From: Rhynchopus sp. YZ270_cl-10 | Lineage: Eukaryota; Euglenozoa; Diplonemea; Diplonemida; Diplonemidae | DNA length: 64,000 nucleotides | NCBI GenBank assembly: GCA_964035575.1 | Contig: OZ037848.1 | Coordinates: forward strand, 62,001 to 126,000 | Direction of reading: 5' to 3' | Part shown: one piece after another, positions 42,345 to 53,151 of the stretch | Layout of the letters: every line of letters begins with the position of its first letter | How positions within the stretch are numbered: the stretch's first letter is position 1 | Notes under the pieces: model-generated | Database searches by the model: none | Told to the model about the DNA's origin: nothing | What the model saw: only the letters and a program-made list of their open reading frames with translations | Position numbers and translations under genes: made by a program

Positions 42345-42660
42345 TCTAGCGATCAGCACCGATTACCACCGATGACCACCGATCACGCACCGATCAGCAC
42401 CGATCAGCACCGATCAGCACCGCTCACACACCAATCACCACCAATCACCACCGATCACCACCGATCACCACCGATCACCACCGATCACGCACCGATCAGC
42501 ACCGATCACCATCGATCACCATCGATCACCACCGATCACCACCGAACACCACCGATCACCACCGACCACGCACCGATCACCATCGATCACCACCGATCAC
42601 CACCGATCACCACCGATCACCATCGATCACCATCGATCACCACCGATCACCACCGGCCAA
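42345..42660 (+). repeat. Subterminal GATCACCACC array, right
   Basis: About 30 units, same strand and same internal order as the left array at 30104-30445. Confidence 0.9.
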
Positions 42661-42756
42661 GGCCGGCGTCAATCAGCCTAATAGTGCATCGTTCGTTGTG
42701 CCACGTTCTCGCAAAAAAAAAAGAAGAAAAAAACTCCCCCTTTTTTGTCCATCACT

Positions 42757-42821
42757 ACACACCAACCGGGTAAAGATCTGTACTCAATTTCAGCCGAAGC
42801 CTATGTACTGCAAAAGGTACA
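42757..42821 (+). repeat. Stem motif, plus copy near the element's right edge
   Basis: ACACCAACCGGGT stem followed by GATCTGTACTCAATTTCAGC and CGAAGCC. The left GTCGACAATC block is degenerate here. Confidence 0.55.
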
Positions 42822-43736
42822 GGACGCAGGTCATCAACCCTTAAGAGCAACTTTTGTTTTTTTCTTGGAATGGAACCAGGATGATATAAAAAATAAACGG
42901 GTCAAAACTCATCATCTTCACCGCATTCGTTAAAAACACGGTCTTCGTTGCACCGTTACGTTGTTGTAATTTTGACATACGTGAGAAAAATGGAGGGTTT
43001 CCGCCCCAGGCAGTGTGTGAGGATGATTTAATATATGGTTACGTGGTTGTACTCCTCACTCCCCCCGTTTGTAAGGAGGGCGAGTGGAGACTTGATATCG
43101 ACTAGGGGGAAACCGGGTGGGAGTGGGTAGGGTGGGTGAAAATAACAATGGAAAAATATGCATGTGCAAAAGAGCCAAACAAAATAAAAAAAACAAACAG
43201 GAGAACATTCGGTAAGATGATAGCAAAGTGCTTTTGTCACCATTTTATTGAGAAAAACCATAATAGACAACACTAACGAGATTTGTACGTTTCAGTACGG
43301 ACAAAAAATAGCAAATAACTCTCGGTCACATTTACAACTTAAAAAATGAAACTTGGGTGAGCAGGAGAAAAAGAGGAGCAAGCGTTCCCTTTTTTTTGAG
43401 CGAAGGGAGTACAAAAATACAAAAAATATAAACGAGTTGGTGTATTGAAACTCCTCCGATAGTCACTGACCGCTCTGTGAAAAAAAAGCACAAAAAAGAA
43501 AAAAGAAAAAAGAAAAAGAAAGAACCTGAAAGATGAACATGCCTCGTTCGGCACACCTAAAGTGAAAAATAAAAAGAGTGAAAAAAAAAACTTGTTTAGA
43601 TGAATAAAGCCTTACATGAGCTTCGATCTCTCAAGTTTTATTTTTGTTCAAATGAGACAATAAAGAGAATCTACAGTTGAAGGGTTTGAAATTTTTAAGA
43701 GTTCCTACGGGAGAGAATAAAAAGAAAAGACTGTAC

Positions 43737-43790
43737 TGTAAGATGATACCAATTAAGCCCTATGTTTGCTTACTAGTAACTCACCTTACA
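43737..43790. repeat. Dispersed hairpin, long form
   Basis: TGTAAGATGA pairs with TCACCTTACA with one mismatch. An inner TTAAGC...GCTTA stem lies between them. Confidence 0.6.
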
Positions 43791-44451
43791 GAAAGAAAGG
43801 AGAAAACTAGGAGTGAAATCTTTACCCACACTTCAAGGAATTAAAAAAAAACCTACCCATGCATGCCAACGTACAATGCCAGCCATCCGGATGAAAGCAG
43901 AATGCTTTCGGAGGGTTTTTATGCAGGTCCACCCTACCCTGCAAAAAAGCTTGATTTAAAAACACCGCCATTTTCATTCAAAATAATTGGGGGGAAAAAT
44001 AGAGCTTTTTTTTTCATAGTACATTGACATGTAGGCCCCCCCCACCCACCCCCCTCCCGTTTTCTCCCTGCCGATGAATGATGATATGCTGTGATGACCT
44101 GTACCTATCCCCTAATAAAATAACACCTTTTTAATTCTACACCATTTTTTCTGATAGAAATCAGGGGTTTTGCACAAAAAGAGTACGTCCCTTTAACAAA
44201 AAAAAACAAAACAGAATACTCACAGAAGGATACTGTTTTATCAGAATTAACCCGAAATTCACGCACAATGTTATGGGCAATACACTACCGCGCAGGAATT
44301 ACCCAAAAACCGATTTCAAAACGCAATGCGTTAAAAGCACTCCCATTTCGTCTGTTTTGGAAATAAATGACATTGTGGATACTACCCATCATCCATTTTA
44401 CAACAAGAACAGCAAAAGGTGGCAAAAAAACAATAAAATAACAAAGTGACG

Positions 44452-44491
44452 AAGATGAACCTAAATCCTCCCCTGCTGGGTTAGTCACCTT
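44452..44491. repeat. Dispersed hairpin, TAAGC-stem type
   Basis: AAGATGAACCTAA pairs with TTAGTCACCTT around a C-rich loop. Confidence 0.6.
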
Positions 44492-44756
44492 TAAAGGAAT
44501 ATTGTTACGATGGTGCCTTCGGAAGTCGGTCAGCGACCTGTCAATATCGACCCCTCCCGAGCACCATGCGAGAAAAAAAAAAGTGCGCTTGTGGAAAAAG
44601 TGAGACAGCCCCGAAAAATAGGGGGCTGAGTTCACACTCTAACAAAAGGGGGTTTTGGATCGACAATATGATAAAAAGGGGGGAGTTGAATATGCGCTGC
44701 AAGCGCACACATCTGTTTTGTAAGAAAAATTTTTTTTGTTTTTTGTGTCGACAATC

Positions 44757-45391
44757 CAGGGTATTAGGGTGAAAATCCAAAATCCCGGAAAAAACTGGTT
44801 TTTCTGGTTTTCTCTCCTGGGCGGCAAAAACTAGTGTTTCTGGCGAAAACCTCCACCGTTGACGGACACAGTCACCCCTTTCGGGTTTTTCGGGGGTGGG
44901 GTCAGTGTCTTATCCAGGAATCCGATTTCAAAATATTTTTCGGCGCTGCTGACCCAGGGTAGACATTGGGAACATAGGGACTGCATTTTTTTGCGGAGCA
45001 AAAAAATAATATAAAATGGCGCCGCAGGCGAAAATTTTTTGAGGGTACGGTGTAAAAATCTAGCTTTTTACACCACAGAGCCACTCAAACGAACCCTTTT
45101 TTACGGAGCAAAAAATGAAAAATTGCGCCGCAGGCAAAAAATTATCAAGGAACAGCCATTTCCCAAAGGCACTCCCGTGGTTCAACCACGGTTCTACCAG
45201 GCGGGGAAAAAATGCGGGGAAAAAAATCGAGTCCGCCCTAATCTGGGGACGACATTTACAGAAAGGCCTGGTGAAAAGTGTCGGTTTTTTTTCCCCCTCC
45301 AGATTTCTCTGTTTTTTTTTTTTTTTTTGAAAACCAGTTTTTGGAAAAACTGGTTTTGAAAACCAGTTTTTTTAACCACCCTAATACCCTG
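44757..45391. mobile_element. hAT-type MITE inserted in a stem motif
   Basis: 635 bp with perfect 15-bp ends CAGGGTATTAGGGTG. It is flanked by the 8-bp direct repeat CGACAATC (44749-44756 and 45392-45399), the duplication length and CAGGG start typical of hAT elements. The interior has no gene; it contains AACTGGTTTT palindromes and two GCGCCGCAGGCGAAAA blocks. The target was the GTCGACAATC box of the dispersed stem motif. Confidence 0.9.
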
Positions 45392-45455
45392 CGACAATCA
45401 CCTAAGAACCCTTAGGGATAAAAGGGTCTGTACTCAATGTTGGCCGAAGCCTTCT
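45392..45455 (+). repeat. Stem motif split by the hAT MITE
   Basis: Joined to 44745-44756 across the insertion it reads GTCGACAATCACC, a CCTAAG/CTTAGG stem, GGTCTGTACTCAATGTTGG and CCGAAGCCTT. Confidence 0.65.
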
Positions 45456-46277
45456 TCAATATTGTCCTAATGCGCTATACACTCTCAGTAGTATTACATA
45501 AAAGAAAGCAATGCTGAGAGGAGGTATTCCACAAAGGGTCAGCCCAAGCAAGGGGCGGATTTTGCCTGGGGATGTTTTCACTGTGATGTACACACATGTG
45601 TACACCTCAAGTTGGCCAGAGCACGCCAAAAGGAATTATTCAAATCACTGAAATAGCCGAAAAAAATACACACGCACACCTCACTCCATCAACAGTGCTG
45701 GGGGGGGGCCCGGGGGGGGGGGGGGGGGGGAGAAAAGATCGCTCTGATTTCATTCGGAGCTCAGTGTTCTGACGCTGGCCTTTTTCGTTGGCAGGGCGGC
45801 TTCGCACATCCACACATTTGCACACGGATGTTTTTTTTCACAAAAAAAAATGGGTTTGGGAGGGGAACATGTTATAAGATTAAATGAAAGGCAAGCGCAC
45901 TCATATTTTTTAGCTAAAAAAAATCACAGCTAAAAAAAAACCATAAAAATATTTTCTGTGCACAGAAGGATTTGTGTGCTTTGGAAGTGACAGAGAAATA
46001 TAAATCAAAGGAAACGAAGCACGGACCTTTCTCGTGTATCGGGTAGCATAAGTTTTTAAAAATGGTTCTCGTTTTTTTTTGGGGGATCCGGAAGAAAAAG
46101 TTTTTTGCGAGATAACCTAAGCTCCGCACGCTTAGTCACTTAGCACCTTCACAATACAAAGCATTGGTCTGCCAGTACCTCCCTCCTTTTCATTGAGGGA
46201 TTACAATTAAAAAAATCGTCCACTTTCCATTCTCTGAAAAGGCAGGAAAAAAGAATGTCAAATTATCAAAAAAAAAA
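45456..46277. other. Intergenic, nothing but repeats
   Basis: A G-run of about 20 near 45713-45731 and a hairpin at 46110-46141 (CTAAGC/GCTTAG). No gene is supported. Confidence 0.5.
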
Positions 46278-46714
46278 CAAGTAATTGCTATCGGAAAAAA
46301 AACGGGGTGTGGTGGAACTCCATCCTGTAGAAATAATCTACAACACGCCCAGCATTCTGCTCTTCTGCAGGTATGCTAACGCTCTTCGTACGCTGCCAGA
46401 CCCACTGGGACGCCAGCATCTGAAACGTTCAAGAAGGGGGGCTGTCCTCTTCGTCCAGCACCATCTGCTCGATAGCGTTGTTGGACGCCCGCTCGGCAGG
46501 CTCGGCGTGGTCCAGCTCGTTTTTGCCCACAGGCTCCCCACATTGTCGTCGTCGTTGGAGCAGTGCGGAAGGAACACAGAATGCACAGACTACAACACAT
46601 CGATCACACCAGGCGCATCAGCACCTCCAGCAAATCGCCAGGATGCTACGGTGGTTTCGAAAATCGCGCGGAGTTTTCCACAGCACACCCCGTTTTTTTC
46701 TTAGCAATTACTTG
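46278..46714. mobile_element. TIR element with a GC-rich, coding-like interior
   Basis: 437 bp. The ends share CAAGTAATTGCTA, then an A run and CGGGGTGTG(C/G)TGTGGAA, giving inverted repeats of about 38 bp with small gaps. The interior (46320-46675) is much richer in G and C than any neighbouring intergenic DNA and contains CTTCTGCAGGTATGCTAAC, which resembles an exon-intron junction of this genome. It may have captured a host gene fragment. No target duplication was identified. Confidence 0.65.
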
Positions 46715-46821
46715 TCCTTGTTGTTATTGTTGTTTTCAACCACCTTCCTTCAACCCTTGTAGGATCAGTTGTTATTTTTTTCGCGAAAACATGAAATTAC
46801 ACATTTCAAGAGAACAAATTA

Positions 46822-47343
46822 AAAAGGGTCCTTATTTGCATTTTTGGGCTCCGCCCGTGCAGTGGTGGGGTCAATCTCGAAAATTGGACAATTTTTTGAT
46901 CACTTAAATTTTGAGAAATATGAGCCCGGTTCCTTATACGTGGGGCCCATTTTTGGCTAAAATTTTCCTCAAAATCTGGTTTTGTAAAATTGACCCTTTA
47001 CTCCCCCCCCACATCGATTTCAATACTATACCTTACTTCACCTACGGTTACCCTTACAGGGGGGTGAAGGAAGGTAAGTTGAAAAGGGTCCTTATTTGCA
47101 TTTTTGGGCTCCGCCCGTGCAGTGGTGGGGTCAATCTCGAAAATTGGACAATTTTTTGATCACTTAAATTTTGAGAAATATGAGCCCGGTTCCTTATACG
47201 TGGGGCCCATTTTTGGCTAAAATTTTCCTCAAAATCTGGTTTTGTAAAATTGACCCTTTACTCCCCCCCCACATCGATTTCAATACTATACCTTACTTCA
47301 CCTACGGTTACCCTTACAGGGGGGTGAAGGAAGGTAAGTTGAA
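46822..47343 (+). repeat. Perfect tandem duplication, 260-bp unit
   Basis: AAAAGGGTCCTTATTTGC begins both units (46822 and 47082). By eye the two are identical over their whole length. Each ends in GGTGAAGGAAGGTAAGTTGA. Confidence 0.95.
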
Positions 47344-47468
47344 AACAAAATACAACAAAAACTCCCCATCAGCAAGAATGAAGCTGAGTGCTTCTGACTG
47401 GCTCCCTGTGTTGGTTTCCCCTCCCCCCTTCCCTCCTCCCTTCCCCCATATCAATACTCTCGTTACAC

Positions 47469-50400
47469 TCACTGCAGGCCTTCATGCGGGTTGGGAGAAG
47501 ATGACTCGGCGGGGGATCTGATCATAGGCGTGTCGTCTGAGTAGTCAGAGCTGACATCAGAGTTCAGGCCGTCACGCGACGAGCACAGATCGTCGATGGT
47601 GGTGCGCTTGTCCCTGTGAAGTGGTGGTGTTATGAAATCAGTTTTTTGGTGTCGATAGTCGCCTGCTTCATGACATACCTGCTCGCCAGCCACGCGTTGC
47701 GCTCTCTGTCCTTAATCGCGTGCAGCACCGTGGCGTACATTGTGATGTACACGACGTTCGCGAGGACTGCTGCTACTGCGAGGAGGATGAGGCCTGTGCA
47801 CCAGATGCCTTCTGCTGAGAGCACCTGCGCCTCGTCGATCATGTCCCATGCCTTCACGTACTCCAGTATCGAGTCGACAGCGTCGTACTTGTTGCCGGAC
47901 ACGAAGATGATCAGTTTCTCGACGTCCATCGTCATCAGCACAATTGCAATGACCAGAACGTCCAGAGACGACCACGATGCCAGACACTCGCCGATGAAGA
48001 ACAGCTTCTTCTGTTGGGACAGGCGCAACGGAATGAGCCACATGCACAGCCACACCACAAAGCTGAGAAGTGGCACGATCACGCAGAACACCACAAGGCT
48101 GATAATCACGAGCTGTTGGGGAAAAAAATAAGTTGAAGAAAAAACAAGAGGTGGTGACTATTTAGTAGCCATACGTAGTTCAGGAACGTCTTCGTGCCTT
48201 CTTCGTCAGACTTGGCGAAGTCCTTGAGCATCGACAGCACAGAGAACTTACGCTCGCGGTTCTGTTGTTGGTGTGTTGTTGTGAGAGGGCTTTGGGAAGC
48301 TACACCCATCTAAAATCTACATATACAGAGAAACAAGCACATCGTGCAGATAATGTCAAATAAAAAACCGTATAAAAGACATACCACCCCTGGTGTGACA
48401 TCTGCAAGGAGGCCCAGCACTCCTGTGTCCTCTACACCCATGGAGTTGACGAGCACACCGACGATGTGGAGCGTCATGCATGCAAGCATTGAGAGGAACA
48501 CGAGACACCTGATGTACCATGCGAGTGGCGACGGGCGCGTTGTGTCTCCACTCTTGTGTGCGACGCAGCACCCAAGCCACTTCCTGCGGGAGTGCAAATG
48601 GGTGCTGAGCACCTCGCGTGTCGTGTCCTTCGCGCCTTCTGCAAACCACGTTGTCGTCGCCATCGACCGTGCGGACGACTGTGACCGCCAGCTTCCCCTG
48701 TACCCCTGAGTCAGCGCATCCCTCATCTCCTTCTTCACAGACGCGACCACGTTTCTGTTATGGAACAACACAATCTGTCCGATCAGCAGGTTCAACCCCT
48801 GCACCAACGCAAAGACGTAGTACCCATACCACCTCTCCACCTTGAGTCCTGTCATCAACACCTCATCCCCCCAACCAGGAAGGGTGCCGCTTGGACCGAC
48901 CAAGATGTTCCCATACGGCACAAGAAGCAGGTTGAGCAGTGTGTCGAGCAACGAAAACTTTGCCGCATAGTCGAGATACGCGAGCAGATGCGATCTGGTG
49001 CTGTGGGACAGCACTGTAGGTGGGACGAAGAAGAGCCAGAAGAGCGCAACTATCTTGATCCAGGCCCACGTAAACGAGAGAAACCCGATTCCAACAGAGA
49101 TGTCGGGAACGTGAGCGTTCCAACCGTCCTTAATAAGCTTCAGCGTTGTGTACTTATAGACCGGCATCTGCTTGGTCTGCCCTCCGATCACAAAGACGGC
49201 ATCGATGGTAATGTTCTCGTAATACAAATGCGACGACAGCATGAGCCCCATCAGGATAATAAGCATCACCGGAACACCGTAGCGCAGCTTTGCCGGCACC
49301 ACCGGATGGGCGAACACTGTCTCCCCCATACGCAGTGTATCCCAAACGCTCCCTGCGTCGTCAATCGAGCTCGTGTCGTCCTCAATGGAATCGGGGTCTT
49401 CCTCACCGTCCCTTTGGCACTCCGTCGTGACCTTGGCCTCAGGGTCACCATTCAAGGCTTGCCGCACCTTGTACACTGTGAACACCGGCATCATCACGCA
49501 TGCCAGCACGGCGGTAAGGATCATTGCTAATTGCACGTATTTTCCGGAGTCCATGATTGTCGTGTGGTCAGGCGCGATGGACGGCATTGGTGTGCCGCAT
49601 ACTGCTTCCTCCTGGAAGGTTCTGAGCTTCGAAGAGGCAAGTGCCCCAGAGAGCTTGTTGAATGTCATGTTGAAAAACCCGTTGATAGTGTTCGTCCAGG
49701 CAGGGCCGGATGTTTCCAGCTTTTTGGACCAATCGATGAGGGTCTGTCCAGTGCAGGAGATGCACTCGACCTCAAGGGTGAGGTCCTTGACAAGCATCTC
49801 GGAGAGATCAATCTTGAGGCCATCGTGGTCCATAGCAGAGTAGAGGCAGGACGCCTGGGTGGCCTGTTGCAGTTCGAGCTCGACAAACCTTTCGTCAACG
49901 ATTTTGAGGATCGCGTCAAGCGTGGCACCCCAATCCGCAATGTTGACGCTGATGCGCACATCGTTCTCAATGAGCGGTCCAAACTCCTCCCAACGGATGT
50001 AGATTCGTGCGGAAAGCCTGAGTGGGTCGTCCTGAGCATTTCCAAACGCATCCTGCGATGCCGCAAGACGCAGGAAATTGTTCAAATTGAACGGACCCGC
50101 CCCCGGGAGAAGAACCGACAGATTGCCAAACGAAGGCAACCCAGACACACTCACCTCCGACACGACCAGCTTCAGCATCCCCATGTACACATCTGCCGGG
50201 GTGCCCCCCTGGATGAACTTTCCAGAGACGTTCACTAGGGTGCCGAGGTTCAACGCTGTTCCATTCCAGTTGTCGCTTTGGCTTAGCGAAGCGGCGATGA
50301 AGTCGTTCACAGACATATCACTCTCGAAGTCGCCGAGCACAGTGTCGAAGAGAGTGTCCAGAATCTTGATGAGCACGGACTGCGACAGGTCCACGTCCCC

Positions 50401-52203
50401 GGCGATACGCAGCACGGTCTCCTCCTCCTCCTCCTCCCCCTCAGCACTGCGCAGTGTCTTGGAACCCTCCTTCGTCTTCTTCTTACTCGTCCTGTCCGGG
50501 AAGACGCACGGCTTCTTGTCGGCAAGCATCGCCTGAATTTGTGCGTTCAAGACGGGACGCATCATTCTGTCGGCAAGGTACGGTACGATTGGAAGCATTG
50601 AGTCGCCGTAGAGACCCCCCAAGGCGGAGATGGTGTTTGCAAAGAAGGAGTTCATCCCACCAGACGCAGCAGGGTGCAAGACCGGCTTGATCACCTTCGA
50701 TGTGAGACCCATCTTCATATCCCCAAGGGTGCTGTGGATGAACGTAAGATTCGTTGCTTTGATGGTCTGTAGGAGGCAGGCAGGGAGGGTTGCCAACGAA
50801 AGCAACGAACCCATCTGAACCTCCTGCAGCTCTGTCGCATTCAACCCTGCAACAACATTGAGGCCAAACACCATATCCTTCAAATCAAGCTCCATTGCGG
50901 TCTCCAAAGTAAACTCTCCACCACCTATCAGCACATTATCCGGAAACACCATATTCACCTCCAGCGTCACACCCAGCGACAAGCTGGACACACCAATGGT
51001 AAGCCCTATGGTATGATTCGCAAGCACATTTGCCACATCAAAGAGCGTGATACTGTCCATATCCACCAAGGACACATCCTTCACTGTGATCCCTAATTTA
51101 ACCCCAGAAAAGGCACCTTCTTTGATGACGATCTCCGGGAGAGACAGATTCAGGTGTGTCAGCGCATGGTCCGGCATCAGAACGTCGACCAGCTGGTTGA
51201 CGACCAGAGGCTGCTCCTTCACAACGTCCCCAGCGAAGTAGCGAGATGTGTACGGAAAGCGCCCGGTTCCGGGGACATTGAAAACCCCCTTGAAGGTCTT
51301 GAGGGCGGAGATGACGCCGGGGGTGTTCATGTTGGCAGTACCATCGAGGTGTGCAGTGTCGTCCTCTCCTGCAGAAACCGGCGGCGCAACAATGGGAAGC
51401 GCAACATACCCAGCAAGGAGCGTTTCCGAGAAATTCTTAAGAACCGGGTCAATAAGAAGCTCAAGACCGATCTTCACAATAAAACTGCAGATCACCGGCT
51501 TCGCAAGGCGCTCAAGCACCGCAATCTCTGCATCATCCTTTTCACAATGGTACCACCACGTCAAAGGGTCGGTCGTGGATTTGCAATCCTTGATCGTGAT
51601 GGAGAGATCTGGTACATTGCAGTCCTCAAACTTCAGTTTGTTTGGAATACCGTGCTCACCGCGGATGAACCTGAGTGTGGTCTTAAGAGAGACGTCGGAT
51701 ACGACCAAGGTCGCGTTTCCCTCCATGCTTTCGTCTGTCCCGTTGTGTGTTCTGAAGACGCCACTCAGCTCTGCATGAAAGTCGGAAAGTGTGATCGCTA
51801 CGTCGTATTCTTCTGTCGAAACATTGTAGCTTTCTACATCAAGATCACCAAGGTGCATGTTCCCAAGCTCTCCATTTTCCACCAGCATCACATTCAAGGT
51901 CGGGATAGGTTCCTCCGAAGGGTGTACCCGCATAGAGACGTTCTTCAACAAAGCGTTGAAAGTGTCAAACGGCATCACAGGAGCAGCAGTGGGCTCTGGT
52001 GTAGCTGGGGCGTCGGTTTTTGGCGCCTTTGTTGGCTTTGGGGGTGACGGTGTCTTCGGGGCCTTGGTGTGTTTTGGTGCGTGGGTTTTAGGTGGCGAAG
52101 GGGTTTTTGGCGGTGAAGGTGTTTTGGGTGCTTTTGTCCGTTTCGCAAGAGCATTGCACTGCAGATGCACCAGAACCACCGCAAGGATTGAGAGAGTCCG
52201 CAT
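47469..52203 (-). CDS. BPI/TULIP-like and PqiA/LetA-like fusion membrane protein, paralogue 2 (spliced)
   Basis: Four exons: 52203-48385, 48261-48175, 48112-47679 and 47613-47469 (1494 residues), with GTATG...AG introns of 123, 62 and 65 bp. Intron phases (0, 0, 2) and the 29-residue second exon equal those of the gene at 17849-22520. After a signal peptide (residues 1-20) comes a Lys/Pro/Thr-rich repeat (APKTPSPPKT type, about residues 21-75), absent from paralogue 1. The lumenal BPI-like region follows, then the membrane region with RYGVPVMLIILMGL, FFVPPTVLSHSTR, AKFSLLDTLLNLLL and, in exon 3, LLSFVVWLCMWLIPLRL with CLASWSSLDVLVI. The KFSLLD/WSSLD motifs after a PP or LIPL turn are the basis for the PqiA/LetA comparison. 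The tail is acidic and Ser-rich. Probable lipid transport function, inferred from both regions. Confidence 0.85.
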
Positions 52204-53151
52204 AATAGCTTTCTTTTAATACCCCGTCCTCAAAAGGACAAAAGGGGCTTTGTTTTGTGTTGCTGTTGGTTTTTGTGTGGAAGGACGGAAGATGTGGAAA
52301 AAAAATGCTGTAATTTCTATAAAATGTGGGAGGACCTTCGAGACATTCTCCCAGGGGGGCTATTTTTTCCAGGAGAAAAGTGGCAAATAAACCCCTTTTC
52401 AAGTCGATAAGAGAAAGCATAAGAGCGGGGATGTACGAAAAAAAGTATAAAAAAAACACTTGAAAAAGGTAATGTAAAAGAAGAAGAAAAAGAGAAACGT
52501 TGGCAAGGTGAAGTGGGCCTTGCTACGTTCAGTCACTTTGCCAATCAAGAAGAAACGTGTAATTGACACTGTATAATGCATTTTGCTTAGTTGGGTGATC
52601 TATGGTCTCTTGAGACACACAACAGGCCGTGAGATCTTACTGAGAGTGAGTGAGAGTTACTGAGAGCTCTCGTGAGGTGCTGTGGTACCTCGCACAGTAC
52701 ACACATGTACACATCTCACTAAAGTACAAAAAACCCCTCATAACTTAGTGAGAGTCTGTGAGACGCTACTGAGAGCTAGTAAAAAAATCTCTCCCCGCTC
52801 ATAGATCACCCATAGTGTAAAGATGCACAAATATTTAAAATGAAGTAAGAGACAGAAAACGGTCGTCTAGCATCAGCTTTACGGCTTGTCGCAGAAAAAA
52901 GGGGAGGGGGAGGGTTTATAAGATGAACCTAAGCCGCTCGTGCTTAGTAGGGGGCTTCGATCACACAATCGTTATTGTACAGCATCAGCTGTGGCTTTGC
53001 GGAAAGAAACAAAACAAAAATGCATCACACCAAAACACATGTCTTTTAAGTTTTATATTTTCAAAATACGGTGGTTGCCAATTTCTTGTATCAACTCAAT
53101 TAAAAAAGATACCAAAATCGGTTGCCACGGGCACTTCATTGCGCTTTTGTT
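52204..53151. other. Intergenic, one small element and hairpins
   Basis: Leader of the gene at 52203, a hairpin at 52504-52545 (GGCAAGGTGA/TCACTTTGCC), the MITE at 52593-52811 and a hairpin at 52920-52948. No other gene. Confidence 0.55.
52593..52811. mobile_element. GGGTGATCTATG MITE, longer form
   Basis: 219 bp with inverted ends GGGTGATCTATG. The interior contains repeated GTGAGA/TCTCAC and ACTGAGAGCT segments. Same family as the deleted copy at 29898-29980. Confidence 0.7.

Larger units (their letters stand above)
30044..42681. mobile_element. 12.6-kb composite element with TIRs around a giant inverted repeat
   Basis: The ends are TTAGGCTGATTGACGYCGG and its inverse (30044-30062 and 42663-42681; 18 of 19 match), flanked by TAG on both sides (30041-30043 and 42682-42684), consistent with a 3-bp target duplication. 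Inside each end is an array of GATCACCACC-type units. Between the arrays lies an inverted repeat whose arms are 30557-36998 and 37018-41681, around a 19-bp centre. Each arm carries gene A (SAP and ubiquitin protease) and gene B (Cys/His protein). The arms are about 99% identical where they align, but the left arm holds a unique segment (31949-33855) replaced on the right by 40171-40559. The outer element and inner palindrome could be one transposon or two nested ones. No known transposase motif was recognised. Confidence 0.7.
42822..44756. other. Intergenic, hairpins only
   Basis: Contains hairpins at 43531-43560, 43737-43790 (TGTAAGATGA/TCACCTTACA), 44452-44491 and 44688-44725 (ATGCGC/GCGCAC-like). 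No gene is supported. Confidence 0.5.

Noticed and set aside
46285-46704. 139-residue plus-strand gene
   Set aside because: It spans the TIR element end to end, including the inverted ends, so it is a chance frame through the element interior.
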